Assembly (NCBI RefSeq): GCF_030811855.1
Contig: NZ_JAUSRN010000001.1
Location: forward strand, 62,001 to 126,000
DNA from: Variovorax paradoxus
GTDB lineage: Bacteria; Pseudomonadota; Gammaproteobacteria; Burkholderiales; Burkholderiaceae_C
DNA length: 64,000 bases
Reading direction: 5' to 3'
Each line of letters starts with the position of its first letter. Position 1 is the first letter of the stretch. This document shows, piece by piece, positions 43,939 through 51,733 of the stretch. The translations under genes were made by a program, and so were the position numbers. A model generated the notes under the pieces. That model saw nothing but the letters and a program-made list of their open reading frames with translations. It had not been told where the DNA came from and made no database searches.

Positions 43939-44181
43939 GTGACTAGTCCTAGGAATTCTTCGAAGCAACCCAAAGCCTCGGCGCGGGAAGTGCTCGCTTT
44001 GAATTTGATCCGCCAACGCGGCGCAAAGGGATGGTCTCAGGAGGCTTTGGCGTTCGAAGCGGGACTGCATCGGACATTCGTCGCCCACGTTGAACGTCAG
44101 GCTCGCAACATTTCACTCGACAATCTCGAGCGTCTCGCATTGGCATTAGATCTCAGGCCGTATCAGCTTCTCGAAGAATAG
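43939..44181 (+). CDS. Small XRE-family DNA-binding protein
   Basis: An 80-residue protein starting at GTG 43939 that consists of little more than one XRE domain: VLALNLIRQRGAKGWSQEAL, then AGLHRTFVAHVERQARNISL and ERLALALDLRPYQLLEE. It is divergent from the XRE-cupin gene over an 89-nt gap. Small single-domain proteins of this kind often control restriction-modification or toxin genes; no partner remains here. The downstream 180 nt hold nothing I recognise. Confidence 0.8.
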   Translation: MTSPRNSSKQPKASAREVLALNLIRQRGAKGWSQEALAFEAGLHRTFVAHVERQARNISLDNLERLALALDLRPYQLLEE

Positions 44182-44361
44182 CGCCGCCGATTCAGTGACT
44201 CGAAGCCTCTAGCGCCCTCCAGCGCCCCCCATGCAGACCTCTCCTGAGTCTGTCAAAGAGACCGGAGAACGCGTTACGAATGTGGACAGCTGCCAGCACG
44301 CTGCGGCGGCTGTCCGAGTGCCGAGTGCGACCGCTTGGCGTTGTGGACCTCTTCTATGAAC

Positions 44362-44669
44362 CGGGGCGACCCGTTCGGTTTCGCGCATGCGATGCCATTC
44401 ATTTGATGACGCTCCTCTGGCTCAGGGATTCAAGTTGGCCATCGCCCATCTCGAGCAATTCACGCAGCACTTCGGCGGTGTGCTCCCCCAGGTGCGGCGG
44501 GTGGTGGCGCACGCCAGAGCGCGCGCCGTCGATGATGTAGGGCGGCGCGTGAACGGCCTGCGGCCCCGCTTGTGCGTCTTCGAACCGGTGCCAGACCTGT
44601 GTCTGCGCCGTACGGTCGGACTGCAGCGCTTCATAGAGGCCGAGTACCTCCCCGCAGGGAATGCCTGAC
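44362..44669 (-). pseudogene. Isolated 308-bp copy of a CoA-transferase 3' end
   Basis: Identical to 7055-7362 and in the same orientation. On the minus strand it encodes the last 90 residues of the CoA-transferase (VWHRFEDAQAGPQAVHAPPY through the stop) plus 37 nt after it. No start or preceding domain is present: upstream sequence is unrelated. It is a pseudogene fragment with no divergence, so the duplication is recent or is kept uniform by recombination. Confidence 0.95.
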
Positions 44670-44802
44670 CGCGGTGACCACGCATCCGCAAACCCAGCCC
44701 TGCCTGCAAGCCCCTCGAACTCCAGAAGGTCGCCGAGCGGGCGATGCCCGCAGTCAGATGGGGGATGTCGCTGGAGCTGGAGGCAGGAAGAATCCGATCA
44801 GA

Positions 44803-45123
44803 TTAACTCCTTAAAAGGCGCTTCATCAAGAGCGTCGGGTAATCTTGCCGATGGCCCGCAACGGCATAAACGAAAGTGTCGTCGCCGACACGCCGGTAGA
44901 CCAGCTTGTGGTGCGAGGTAAAGACGTTCCGATATTCAAGGATGCCAACGGAAGCAAGTTCCTGGACAGACGCCCCTGTCAGAAAACCTGTCTCAACCAG
45001 CGCCAGTTTCTCGAAAATCTCGTCCTCAGCCTTGAGCCAGTCGGATTCGCTCCACTCGTCGAGCATGTACTCCTGAAGCGAGAGCAAGTCCTCCTGGGCA
45101 TCCGGAAGAATGAAGATGGCCAT
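44803..45123 (-). CDS. ParE/RelE-family toxin
   Basis: A 106-residue protein of the ParE/RelE superfamily: LPDAQEDLLSLQEYMLDEWS near the N-terminus, YRNVFTSHHKLVYRRVGDD and VYAVAGHRQDYPTLLMKRLL at the end follow the family fold. Its ATG overlaps the TAA stop of the antitoxin gene by one base, so translation is coupled. RelE types cut mRNA on ribosomes and ParE types poison gyrase; sequence alone does not decide. The pair looks intact in an otherwise decayed region. Confidence 0.88.
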   Translation of the reverse strand: MAIFILPDAQEDLLSLQEYMLDEWSESDWLKAEDEIFEKLALVETGFLTGASVQELASVGILEYRNVFTSHHKLVYRRVGDDTFVYAVAGHRQDYPTLLMKRLLRS

Positions 45124-45401
45124 TACTTGCGGCGCTGGCGAGCTGCGGCCAGTTGCGCACGGGACTCGGCAATGGGAATACCTTTGCCCTGTTTGCGCTC
45201 TTTCTCACCCAAGGCCACGATTTTCAAAGCGGCGATCAGTGATTCTTTCTCCTGAAACTGTTTGACGCTTTCGATCACCATGCTGGCCTCGCCATTCTGA
45301 GTGATGAAGAAAGGCGCGCCGTTCATCTCCAAGTCTTCCGAAATTTGAGCGGCATGGCTTTTCAGGTAAGAGATGGACCTGATGTTGGAGATGGATGGCA
45401 T
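45123..45401 (-). CDS. Phd/YefM-family antitoxin
   Basis: A 92-residue antitoxin. ISNIRSISYLKSHAAQISED, then FFITQNGEASMVIESVKQFQ is the standard Phd/YefM N-terminal DNA-binding domain. The basic C-terminal tail (AESRAQLAAARQRRK) would wrap the toxin. It precedes and overlaps the ParE/RelE-type gene, the usual antitoxin-first order, and should repress the shared promoter, which lies upstream of 45401. Confidence 0.88.
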   Translation of the reverse strand: MPSISNIRSISYLKSHAAQISEDLEMNGAPFFITQNGEASMVIESVKQFQEKESLIAALKIVALGEKERKQGKGIPIAESRAQLAAARQRRK

Positions 45402-45559
45402 GGCGACCTTCGAGTACGTATGGGTCTAAATTTAGCACCGAATTTAGTCAGCCGCAAGGCCCCACGGCTGCCAAGCCACCAGCTACACCGGCTGGCTTTG
45501 ATGTCTCAATGGATGGTATGGGCGCCTTGCTGAATTCCACCGATCTCTGACCCGAGTGG

Positions 45560-45789
45560 GGTGCGGGTAAAAACTTGGCTGGTTTTATGCCGAAGTCCAA
45601 GGCTCACCCGGTATTCGACAGGTCTGAGAGAGCCAAGAGAGATCTTGATCCGCTTCTCGTTGTACCAGCGGATGTATGAGTCCACCGCATCAATGCTTGC
45701 TCAATGATGGTGGCGTTCTTCCAGTCCTGAGGATAGAACAGCTCGTTCTTCAGCTGACGAAGAAGCCTTCGCAAGCGGCGTTGTCAGAT
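45560..45789 (-). pseudogene. IS3-family transposase C-terminal remnant
   Basis: The minus strand encodes DNAACEGFF, QLKNELFYPQDWKNATI and VDSYIRWYNEKRIKISLGSL, all hallmarks of the IS3-family OrfB C-terminus (rve integrase core end). The three parts lie in different frames: one base is missing after EGFF, and another shift follows ATI. The N-terminal part and OrfA are absent. It is a dead insertion-sequence end, marking a past transposition at this boundary. Confidence 0.85.
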
Positions 45790-45822
45790 GAGCATGCCTT
45801 GCAAGACATCGAGCCTTCGCGC

Positions 45823-46085
45823 GTGCGCGACGCGGACTGTATCGCGCGCTGTTGAACACCAGTGGAAGCCGCGAGTTGAAGCGCCTGTTTCCGTCCATCC
45901 AGATGCCCATCGTCTACGCACAACATCGCCCTTCGACCTTGCAGAAGGTTCGCATGCGCGATTACCAAGCCATGTGCGATGCCGTGCTTCGCGGTGACGC
46001 GCAGGCGGCGGATGAAGCGGGGATGGCTCACGTTCAGAACGTGCGCTCAGCCATCATCCATCGACTTTCCAGCGGCGCCAATTAA
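45823..46085 (+). pseudogene. GntR-family regulator C-terminal (FCD) remnant
   Basis: Reading FARARRGLYRALLNTSGSRE, LKRLFPSIQMPIVYAQHRPS and CDAVLRGDAQAADEAGMAHV to a stop at 46085, this is the last part of an FCD ligand-binding domain of a FadR-type GntR regulator. The winged helix and first half of FCD are missing; sequence upstream is the IS3 remnant. The insertion probably cut the gene. No usable start is visible. Confidence 0.7.
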
Positions 46086-46107
46086 ACTAAAATCTGAAAT
46101 CCCTTGC

Positions 46108-46395
46108 AGCCTCGACCGCCCTGCGGTTCGCGTCGCGCGCATGTCGGGGGCGGCTCTGACCGGAGGCATCGAATCGGTGGAGATCGACGGCGTGCAGGTC
46201 CCGGTGTTCAACACAGCGAAGACGGTGGCCGACTGCTTCAAGTACCGCAACAAGATCGGCCTGGACGTGGCCCTGGAAGCGCTGCGCGATGGTTGGTCGC
46301 AACGCAAGCTGTCAATGGATGCGCTCTGGAGCTACGCCACCGTGGACCGCGTCGCCAATGTCATGCGACCCTATCTGGAAAGTGTCACGGCATGA
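46108..46395 (+). pseudogene. C-terminal remnant of AbiEi antitoxin
   Basis: The frame reads DRPAVRVARMSGAALTGGIE, then VFNTAKTVADCFKYRNKIGL and DVALEALRDGWSQRKLSMDA, the conserved C-terminal domain of AbiEi antitoxins (the TAKTVADCFKYRNK motif is diagnostic). The N-terminal winged helix is missing. The stop TGA overlaps the ATG of the toxin remnant, as in intact AbiE operons. An open frame continues upstream to 45979 but with unrelated sequence. Confidence 0.8.
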
Positions 46396-46520
46396 GCGGC
46401 AATCTCGCGGGCCTCTGCCACGTTTGATCGAAGGAAACTGGCGATCCCCGCCACCATCCCTTCGGGCTTGAGCGATGCATTCGTGCAGGATGCTGCGAAG
46501 CAAAGACATTCCAACGTCGA
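46392..46520 (+). pseudogene. AbiEii toxin with internal deletion
   Basis: ATG 46392 overlaps the antitoxin stop and starts MSGNLAGL, the beginning of AbiEii proteins. At once, in another frame from 46414, comes SATFDRRKLAIPATIPSGLS and then DAFVQDAAKQ, which matches the extreme C-terminus of AbiEii (TFxRR, PxGL, DxxKQ). Everything between, including the nucleotidyltransferase core of some 230 residues, is gone. It is a clear internal deletion scar. Confidence 0.7.
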
Positions 46521-46579
46521 GCTCACCTCGCCGTTTCGCGCCCCAGGAACATTGCCGTCGATCGGCAGTTCGGCGCCTG

Positions 46580-46611
46580 CCATCAATGTTCGGCACGCCG
46601 AACATTGATGG
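46580..46611. repeat. 32-nt perfect palindrome with 2-nt centre
   Basis: CCATCAATGTTCGGC (46580-46594), centre AC, then its exact reverse complement (46597-46611). The core ATGTTCGGC/GCCGAACAT matches the shorter palindrome at 43041-43056. No T-run follows, so it is more likely an operator or recombination site than a terminator. Confidence 0.85.
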
Positions 46612-46766
46612 AGTTAGCCAGAACGCTCCGCGGAGCAAGTTCGCGCGCGGAAACTGTGGCGCATGCGGCGGTGATGCCACAGGGACAACCAGGAGGCAGC
46701 CCGGTGAAATCCCGATGTGCCCGGACGGCGTGCCACGGGCGCGAGGCATGCGGCCTGCGCGAGCGC

Positions 46767-46813
46767 CATGCGTCATGCGTCATGCGTCATGCGTCATGCG
46801 TCATGCGTCATGC
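46767..46813. repeat. Heptamer tandem repeat GTCATGC
   Basis: Six complete GTCATGC units (46772-46813) preceded by a partial CATGC. The units are perfect. A 7-bp period cannot keep a reading frame within one codon pattern, and no gene is supported here, so this is a slippage-prone non-coding microsatellite. Confidence 0.95.
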
Positions 46814-47090
46814 GATTGCGGCGGAACGGGTGTCGCGGGCGCCCGCGAGATTGGTGCGTTCAGCGCTAAAAATGAAGACGCCCCGTGGGCGAGCGGGCCC
46901 CCTTCACACGCATTAACGCCAGCGCGAAATTGACCGCAATGCAACGCGAAGGCCCGTTGGCGGCCCACAGCCGATGGATCTTCCGGCGCGTCCTCCGCTG
47001 GCAAAGTTGCTTGTCATGCAAGCGTTGCGCACACCTCGAAGCTCCCCGACGATTCCGCCCTCACAACAATTCGTCTCGGAGACAACGTCC

Positions 47091-47876
47091 ATGCGCTTTC
47101 TCTCTTCGCTTCCAGGCTTTCATCGCTGGTCCTTCTACCTGGCGCTGTCGTCGTGCCTCTGGATCTCTGCGGCCAATGCCCAGGGCAGCTACCGCATCGC
47201 GACCGAGGGGTCCTACCCGCCTTGGAGCTTCAAGGATGCCCAGGGGACGCTGCAGGGCTGGGACGTCGACATCGCCAAAGCGCTGTGCGAGAAGATGAAG
47301 GCCAATTGCGAGATCGTCGCGCAGGATTGGGATGGCATCATCCCCGGCCTCGTCGCCCGCAAGTACGACATGATCGTCGCGAGCATGGCGATCACGCCGC
47401 AGCGCCGTGAGCGCGTCGCTTTCTCGGCCAAGTACAAGGACACCATCTCGCGCTTCGTGGCCCGCAAGGGCGCGCCTGCCGATGTCAGCCCGGCTGCGCT
47501 GAAGGGCAAGACCATCGGCGTCCAGCGCGGCTCGGTCCAGGCAGCCTACCTCGCCCAGAATTACAGGAGCGCGGACGTCAAGTTGTACGACACGCCCCAG
47601 GCCGCCGAACTCGACCTCGTCGCCGGTCGCGTGGAGTACATCCTCGGCAACATGGTGACCTACCATGTCGGCTTCCTGAAAACGCCCGAGGCCAGGGACT
47701 TCGCGTTCGCAGGTCCGGAACTCAAGGGCGGGATCCTCGGCGAGGGCAATGGCATCGCCGTGCGCAAGGACGACGGGCAGACCCTCGCGAGGATCAATGC
47801 AGCGCTGGAAGCGATCCGGGCCGACGGCACCTACGACCGCATCACGGCGAAGTACTTCCCGTTCAAGCTGATGTAG
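47091..47876 (+). CDS. Polar amino-acid ABC binding protein
   Basis: A 261-residue family 3 solute-binding protein with signal peptide (FYLALSSCLWISAANAQ). IATEGSYPPWSFKDAQGTLQ, then GWDVDIAKALCEKM and IVASMAITPQRRERVAFSAK are the standard motifs for receptors of arginine, ornithine, opines and similar compounds. ATG 47091 has GGAG upstream; the frame extends further without signal-peptide logic. It leads a five-gene operon: binding protein, two permeases, a prephenate-dehydratase-like protein and an ATPase. Confidence 0.93.
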   Translation: MRFLSSLPGFHRWSFYLALSSCLWISAANAQGSYRIATEGSYPPWSFKDAQGTLQGWDVDIAKALCEKMKANCEIVAQDWDGIIPGLVARKYDMIVASMAITPQRRERVAFSAKYKDTISRFVARKGAPADVSPAALKGKTIGVQRGSVQAAYLAQNYRSADVKLYDTPQAAELDLVAGRVEYILGNMVTYHVGFLKTPEARDFAFAGPELKGGILGEGNGIAVRKDDGQTLARINAALEAIRADGTYDRITAKYFPFKLM

Positions 47877-47889
47877 GCGCCGCCCCTCG

Positions 47890-48561
47890 ATGGACACCCT
47901 CCATGGTTTTGGTGGCCAGTTGCTCCTGGGCGCCCTCGTGACGCTGCAGCTTGCGGCGGCCGCGCTGTTGCTCGGCACGCTGCTCGGCGCAGGCATCTGC
48001 GCCTTGCAGCTCTCGGGCCGACGCGCACTGCAGGCCCTGGGCAACGGCTATGCCGCCGTGGTTCGGGGCATTCCCGACCTGCTGATTGTCTTCGCCGTCT
48101 TCTTCGGGGGGTCGCTCACACTCGCCGCACTCACCGGCCGCTACGTCGAGATCGACACGTTCGTCGCAGGCGTTGTCGCGCTCGCGCTCTCGTTCGGCGC
48201 CTACGCCGCCGAGATCGCGCGAGGCGCCCTGCAGTCGGTTCCGAGGACCCAGCGAGAGGCCGCCGGGACCCTCGGCATGTCGCGCCTCCAGACCCTGTGG
48301 ACCGTCGTGCTGCCGCAGGCCGCGCGTCTCGCGCTCGCACCATTCGGCAACCAGTCCATCGTCCTGCTCAAGCAGACATCGATCGTCTCCATCGTCGGCT
48401 GTGACGAGCTCATGCGAAAAGCGGCAGAGGCGTCCGGCGCGACGCGGGAGCCGTTCACGATGTATCTCGCCACCGCCTGCATCTACCTGGCGCTGACCGG
48501 CTTGGCCACGCTCTGCCTCGAGTGGGCCGAGCGTCGCGCCGCACGCCCGTTGGCCGGCTGA
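47890..48561 (+). CDS. Polar amino-acid ABC permease (HisQ-like)
   Basis: A 223-residue membrane protein with about five hydrophobic segments. GNGYAAVVRGIPDLLIVFAV and the later YAAEIARGALQSVPRTQREA coupling motif are typical of HisQ/HisM permeases. It starts 13 nt after the binding-protein stop and is followed 4 nt later by the second permease, so the two form the channel. Confidence 0.93.
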   Translation: MDTLHGFGGQLLLGALVTLQLAAAALLLGTLLGAGICALQLSGRRALQALGNGYAAVVRGIPDLLIVFAVFFGGSLTLAALTGRYVEIDTFVAGVVALALSFGAYAAEIARGALQSVPRTQREAAGTLGMSRLQTLWTVVLPQAARLALAPFGNQSIVLLKQTSIVSIVGCDELMRKAAEASGATREPFTMYLATACIYLALTGLATLCLEWAERRAARPLAG

Positions 48562-48565
48562 TCCC

Positions 48566-49246
48566 ATGTTCGACATCACTCTTTTATGGTCCGCCATCCC
48601 AGCGCTGCTCGAGGGCGCGTGGCTCACGCTCAAGCTCACCGGCTGGGTCATCCTCCTCGGCACGACACTGTCGATCCCTGTCGCCCTTTGCCGGAACGCG
48701 CACCTGCGCGGGCTGCGCGCGGCGGCCCATGCCTACGTGCTCTTCTTTCGCGGCACGCCGGCGCTCGTCCAGCTCTTCCTTCTCTACTACGGGGCGGGCC
48801 AGTTCGACGCGATCCGCCACTCCGTCCTGTGGCCCCTGCTGCGCGATCCGTTCTGGTGCGTGGTGATCGCATTGGGACTGAACTCGGCCGCCTACACCGG
48901 CAAGACGCTGGGGGCCGCTCTGGCCGCCATCCCGCGAGGCACCCGCGAGGCCGCCCGCGTGCTCGGGCTCGGTCGTGCACCGGCTTTCTGGTTGATCGAC
49001 CTGCCGCTCGCAGCACGCGCCGCCCTCCCGGCCCTCGGCAACGAAGTCGTGCTCACCTGCAAGGCGACGGCGCTGGCCAGCACCGTCACCTTGCTCGAGC
49101 TCACCGGCAGCGCCAGACTCCTCACCTCCGAAACCTACGCACCCTACGAGATCTTCCTCGCCGCGGGCCTCGTCTATCTCGCCATCAACTACGCCCTGAT
49201 GCGCGGCATGCGCACACTCGAAGCCTCGCTGAACCGTTCCCACTGA
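48566..49246 (+). CDS. Polar amino-acid ABC permease (HisM-like)
   Basis: A 226-residue membrane protein paired with the preceding permease. VLFFRGTPALVQLFLLYYGA and YTGKTLGAALAAIPRGTREA are the conserved periplasmic and coupling motifs. Length and spacing are normal for the family. Confidence 0.93.
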   Translation: MFDITLLWSAIPALLEGAWLTLKLTGWVILLGTTLSIPVALCRNAHLRGLRAAAHAYVLFFRGTPALVQLFLLYYGAGQFDAIRHSVLWPLLRDPFWCVVIALGLNSAAYTGKTLGAALAAIPRGTREAARVLGLGRAPAFWLIDLPLAARAALPALGNEVVLTCKATALASTVTLLELTGSARLLTSETYAPYEIFLAAGLVYLAINYALMRGMRTLEASLNRSH

Positions 49247-49261
49247 ACCGAGCACTCCACC

Positions 49262-49849
49262 ATGAAATTCATCACCCTGGGCCCGGCAGGCAGCAACCAC
49301 GAATACGTGACCCGCCGCTACCTTGACTTCCACGGCCTTCGCGACCGCGCGATCCTGGACCTCGTACCTGATTTCGACCGGGGCGCCGACGCCGTGCTGC
49401 AGGGCGACGCCGATTTCATGGTCCAGTGCGCGGTCCATCCGGCCGCCATGTCGACCGTGGCGAAGTGCTTCGTCGGACTGCATCTGATCGACACCTTCAT
49501 CTCGCCGAGCCAGGACCTCGCCATCCTCCAGCGCAACGACGCAGTGCAACCCACGTCGCTCGCGCTCATGCTCCCGACCTTGCCGTACCTCGACCGCAAC
49601 CGGTGGCCGCAGATCGAATTCGTGGAAACCGTTGCCGAGGTCACCCAGGGGGTGATCGATGGCAAGTACGCGATCGGTCTGGGCTATGCCTCGGCCGCGG
49701 AACGACACCCGGAGCACCTGCACGTGAGGCAGTTCATCGGCACGGTCGACGATGCCTGGATGGTCTACGGACGCGTCCGCGTGAGCAAAGGGGAACTGAG
49801 CGCGTGGCGCGACAGCCCTGCCGCGCAGCTTTACGGTCAGGCGGACTGA
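49262..49849 (+). CDS. Prephenate-dehydratase-like PBP2-fold protein
   Basis: A 195-residue protein. MKFITLGPAGSNHEYVTRRY resembles the opening of prephenate dehydratase (TLGPxGxxS), and the rest fits a single type 2 periplasmic-binding-like fold without the C-terminal ACT domain. There is no signal peptide, so it acts in the cytoplasm. It lies inside an amino-acid ABC operon, 12 nt after the second permease and 2 nt before the ATPase. It may be an aromatic-precursor enzyme or a binding accessory; similar BacA-like proteins exist, but the reaction is unproven. Confidence 0.65.
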   Translation: MKFITLGPAGSNHEYVTRRYLDFHGLRDRAILDLVPDFDRGADAVLQGDADFMVQCAVHPAAMSTVAKCFVGLHLIDTFISPSQDLAILQRNDAVQPTSLALMLPTLPYLDRNRWPQIEFVETVAEVTQGVIDGKYAIGLGYASAAERHPEHLHVRQFIGTVDDAWMVYGRVRVSKGELSAWRDSPAAQLYGQAD

Positions 49850-49851
49850 GC

Positions 49852-50607
49852 ATGGACATGGCCATCTCCTCTGTCGCCACCCAGGTGGTCTCGGTTGCCG
49901 GACTGTCCAAGCATTTCCAGGCACATCAGGTGCTCAGCGATGTGCATCTGAGCGTCGCTGCCGGCGAGCGCGTCGTGGTGTGCGGCCCCTCGGGTTCGGG
50001 AAAATCGACCCTCGCGCGGTGCATCAGCGGACTCGAGAGCTACGGAAGCGGGACCGTGACGGTCAACGGCATCGCGATCTCGCCGCGGATGCGGCACACC
50101 GAACTGATCCAGGCCAACGTCGGCATGGTGTTCCAGCAATTCAACCTGTTTCCCCACCTCACCGTACTCGAGAACTGCACCCTGGCGCAGCGATGGGTGC
50201 GTCGCCGCTCCAGGGATGAAGCCCGGCTGACCGCGCTCGAATACCTCGCCAAGGTCCGGCTCGCCGAAAAGGCATCGGCCTATCCGGCCCAACTCTCGGG
50301 CGGGCAACAACAGCGCGTTGCCATCGCGCGGGCGCTGTGCCTGAACCCCTCGCTCATGCTGTTCGACGAAGCCACTTCCGCCTTGGACCCTGAGATGGTC
50401 AAGGAAGTGCTCGAGACCATGATCCTGCTGGCGCAGGACGGCATGACGATGATCTGCATCACCCACGAGATGGGCTTCGCGCGGGCCGTGGCAGACAAGG
50501 TCGTGTTCATGGACGAGGGGCGGATCGTGCAGGCCGCGCCACCCGACGAGTTCTTCGGCAGCAACGCAGACCCGCGGGTCCGCAGGTTCCTCAGCAAGGT
50601 CTTCTGA
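49852..50607 (+). CDS. Polar amino-acid ABC ATPase
   Basis: A 251-residue ATPase of the GlnQ/HisP group: Walker A CGPSGSGKSTLARCI, signature LSGGQQQRVAIAR and Walker B LMLFDEATSALDPE. ITHEMGFARAVADKVVFMDE is the H-loop region typical of polar amino-acid transporters. It is the last gene of the operon and is convergent with the chorismate mutase gene 8 nt later. Confidence 0.95.
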   Translation: MDMAISSVATQVVSVAGLSKHFQAHQVLSDVHLSVAAGERVVVCGPSGSGKSTLARCISGLESYGSGTVTVNGIAISPRMRHTELIQANVGMVFQQFNLFPHLTVLENCTLAQRWVRRRSRDEARLTALEYLAKVRLAEKASAYPAQLSGGQQQRVAIARALCLNPSLMLFDEATSALDPEMVKEVLETMILLAQDGMTMICITHEMGFARAVADKVVFMDEGRIVQAAPPDEFFGSNADPRVRRFLSKVF

Positions 50608-50615
50608 CCAGGAGC

Positions 50616-51230
50616 TCACCGGAGAGGATCTGGCCCCTCGGCACAGACGCGTGCCAGGCCGCGGTCCAGCGCGATCGCGAACAAAGGCGACAGCCCATGC
50701 GCGTCGGCATGCCGCGCGGTCGCATCCGCCAGCCGCTCGCGGCAATCCGCCCGCTCGCGCCGCGGCCGGATCGCGATGAGCTGGTCGATGAACTGCGTCC
50801 GAAGTCGATCAAGCGCGGGGCGTAGCTCGCTTCTCAGGTCCGCGCGCGGTTCGATCGGTGCCTGCCCCTCCCGCCGCCAGTGGGCCATCAGCGCGAACTG
50901 GACAAGCTTGCTCGCTTCGATCTGGTCGGCGAAGAACGCGGTCGCCAGCTCCTCTGGCAGTCCGCGGCCACTCGCCTCGCGCGACGCGGCCGCAATGACC
51001 TCCTGTTCGCGCGGATCGCCGGGTGGATCCGCGACCGGCTGGTGGGTATCCCATTTGGTCAGCGCCACCTGTCTTGAAAGATCGAGCCGCGCCGCGCTCA
51101 ATGCCACAAGGCTCGAGAAGCCCTGGGACCGATCGGGCCCGCCCGCATCCGACGCACAGGCGAGCGAGGCCATGGCAATGGCGATCGCGCCGCCCGCGCG
51201 AAGACGATGGATCAGAACGCGCAGGTGCAT
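50616..51230 (-). CDS. Periplasmic chorismate mutase (AroQ gamma class)
   Basis: A 204-residue protein. A signal peptide-like start (AGGAIAIAMASLACASDAGG) precedes the all-helical chorismate mutase domain: LVALSAARLDLSRQVALTKW, then ATAFFADQIEASKLVQFALM, motifs of the exported AroQ gamma class. ATG 51230 has GGAGG 5 nt upstream. Such enzymes convert chorismate to prephenate in the periplasm; the physiological reason is unclear in most bacteria. Its neighbour is an amino-acid ABC operon with a prephenate-dehydratase-like gene, a suggestive pairing. Confidence 0.88.
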   Translation of the reverse strand: MHLRVLIHRLRAGGAIAIAMASLACASDAGGPDRSQGFSSLVALSAARLDLSRQVALTKWDTHQPVADPPGDPREQEVIAAASREASGRGLPEELATAFFADQIEASKLVQFALMAHWRREGQAPIEPRADLRSELRPALDRLRTQFIDQLIAIRPRRERADCRERLADATARHADAHGLSPLFAIALDRGLARVCAEGPDPLR

Positions 51231-51733
51231 GGGAACCTCCGGAAGTCGAGCGACGCGACCCGTGCTGCCAGCAACTGGATCGGCACCAGCCAAAGCCTAG
51301 CGCCGGGACGATCGCTCGCCACCTGCCAACATGCACAGTTGCGCGCGAGCCGGCGTTCGCGTGCAACTCTGCGCAACGCGAAGCGGCAAGCATTCAAGAT
51401 GCATCCGCCATCTGCGGCGATCCTGCCCTCAGTGCGGCACAAGGCCTTTGCACTCAATGCTGCTGCCAGGCCTTGCACATCCTTGACCGGACTGAGCTTC
51501 GGACGCTGGCGACGCCAGCTGCACTTGCTGCTGGCGCTTTGAGAATTGTCCGTGGAGCGACCGTCCAGCAAGATCCTGAGCGTTCATGGCAACGCCGCCG
51601 TCGTATTCACGCATGGCGATGTCTCTCCCCCGGTTGCCTCGAGGCGCGATCGCCGCACATAGGCCACTTACGCAGAAAGAGCGTTTCCCTTGAAGGCCGT
51701 CTCCAGACCGGGAGGGGTCTTGGATGTGCAATC
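51231..51733. other. 500-nt gap without a recognisable gene
   Basis: Upstream of the chorismate mutase gene. Open frames on either strand show no recognisable family and are interrupted or shadows of the XRE-cupin remnant that follows. Part of it presumably holds the chorismate mutase promoter; I found no convincing pair of boxes. Confidence 0.4.

Larger units (their letters stand above)
46521..47090. other. 570-nt gap with palindrome and heptamer repeat
   Basis: No supported gene. It contains the 32-nt palindrome at 46580-46611 and the heptamer array at 46767-46813, then the leader of the amino-acid ABC operon. GGAG lies 9 nt before the ATG at 47091. Confidence 0.5.

Noticed and set aside
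44670..44802. Plus-strand fragment reading LELQKVAERAMPAVRWGMSL
   Set aside because: Possibly a gene tail, yet too short and without a recognisable family or start.
46767..46813. CRISPR or coding repeat
   Set aside because: 7-bp units without spacers and without a supported gene; a microsatellite.
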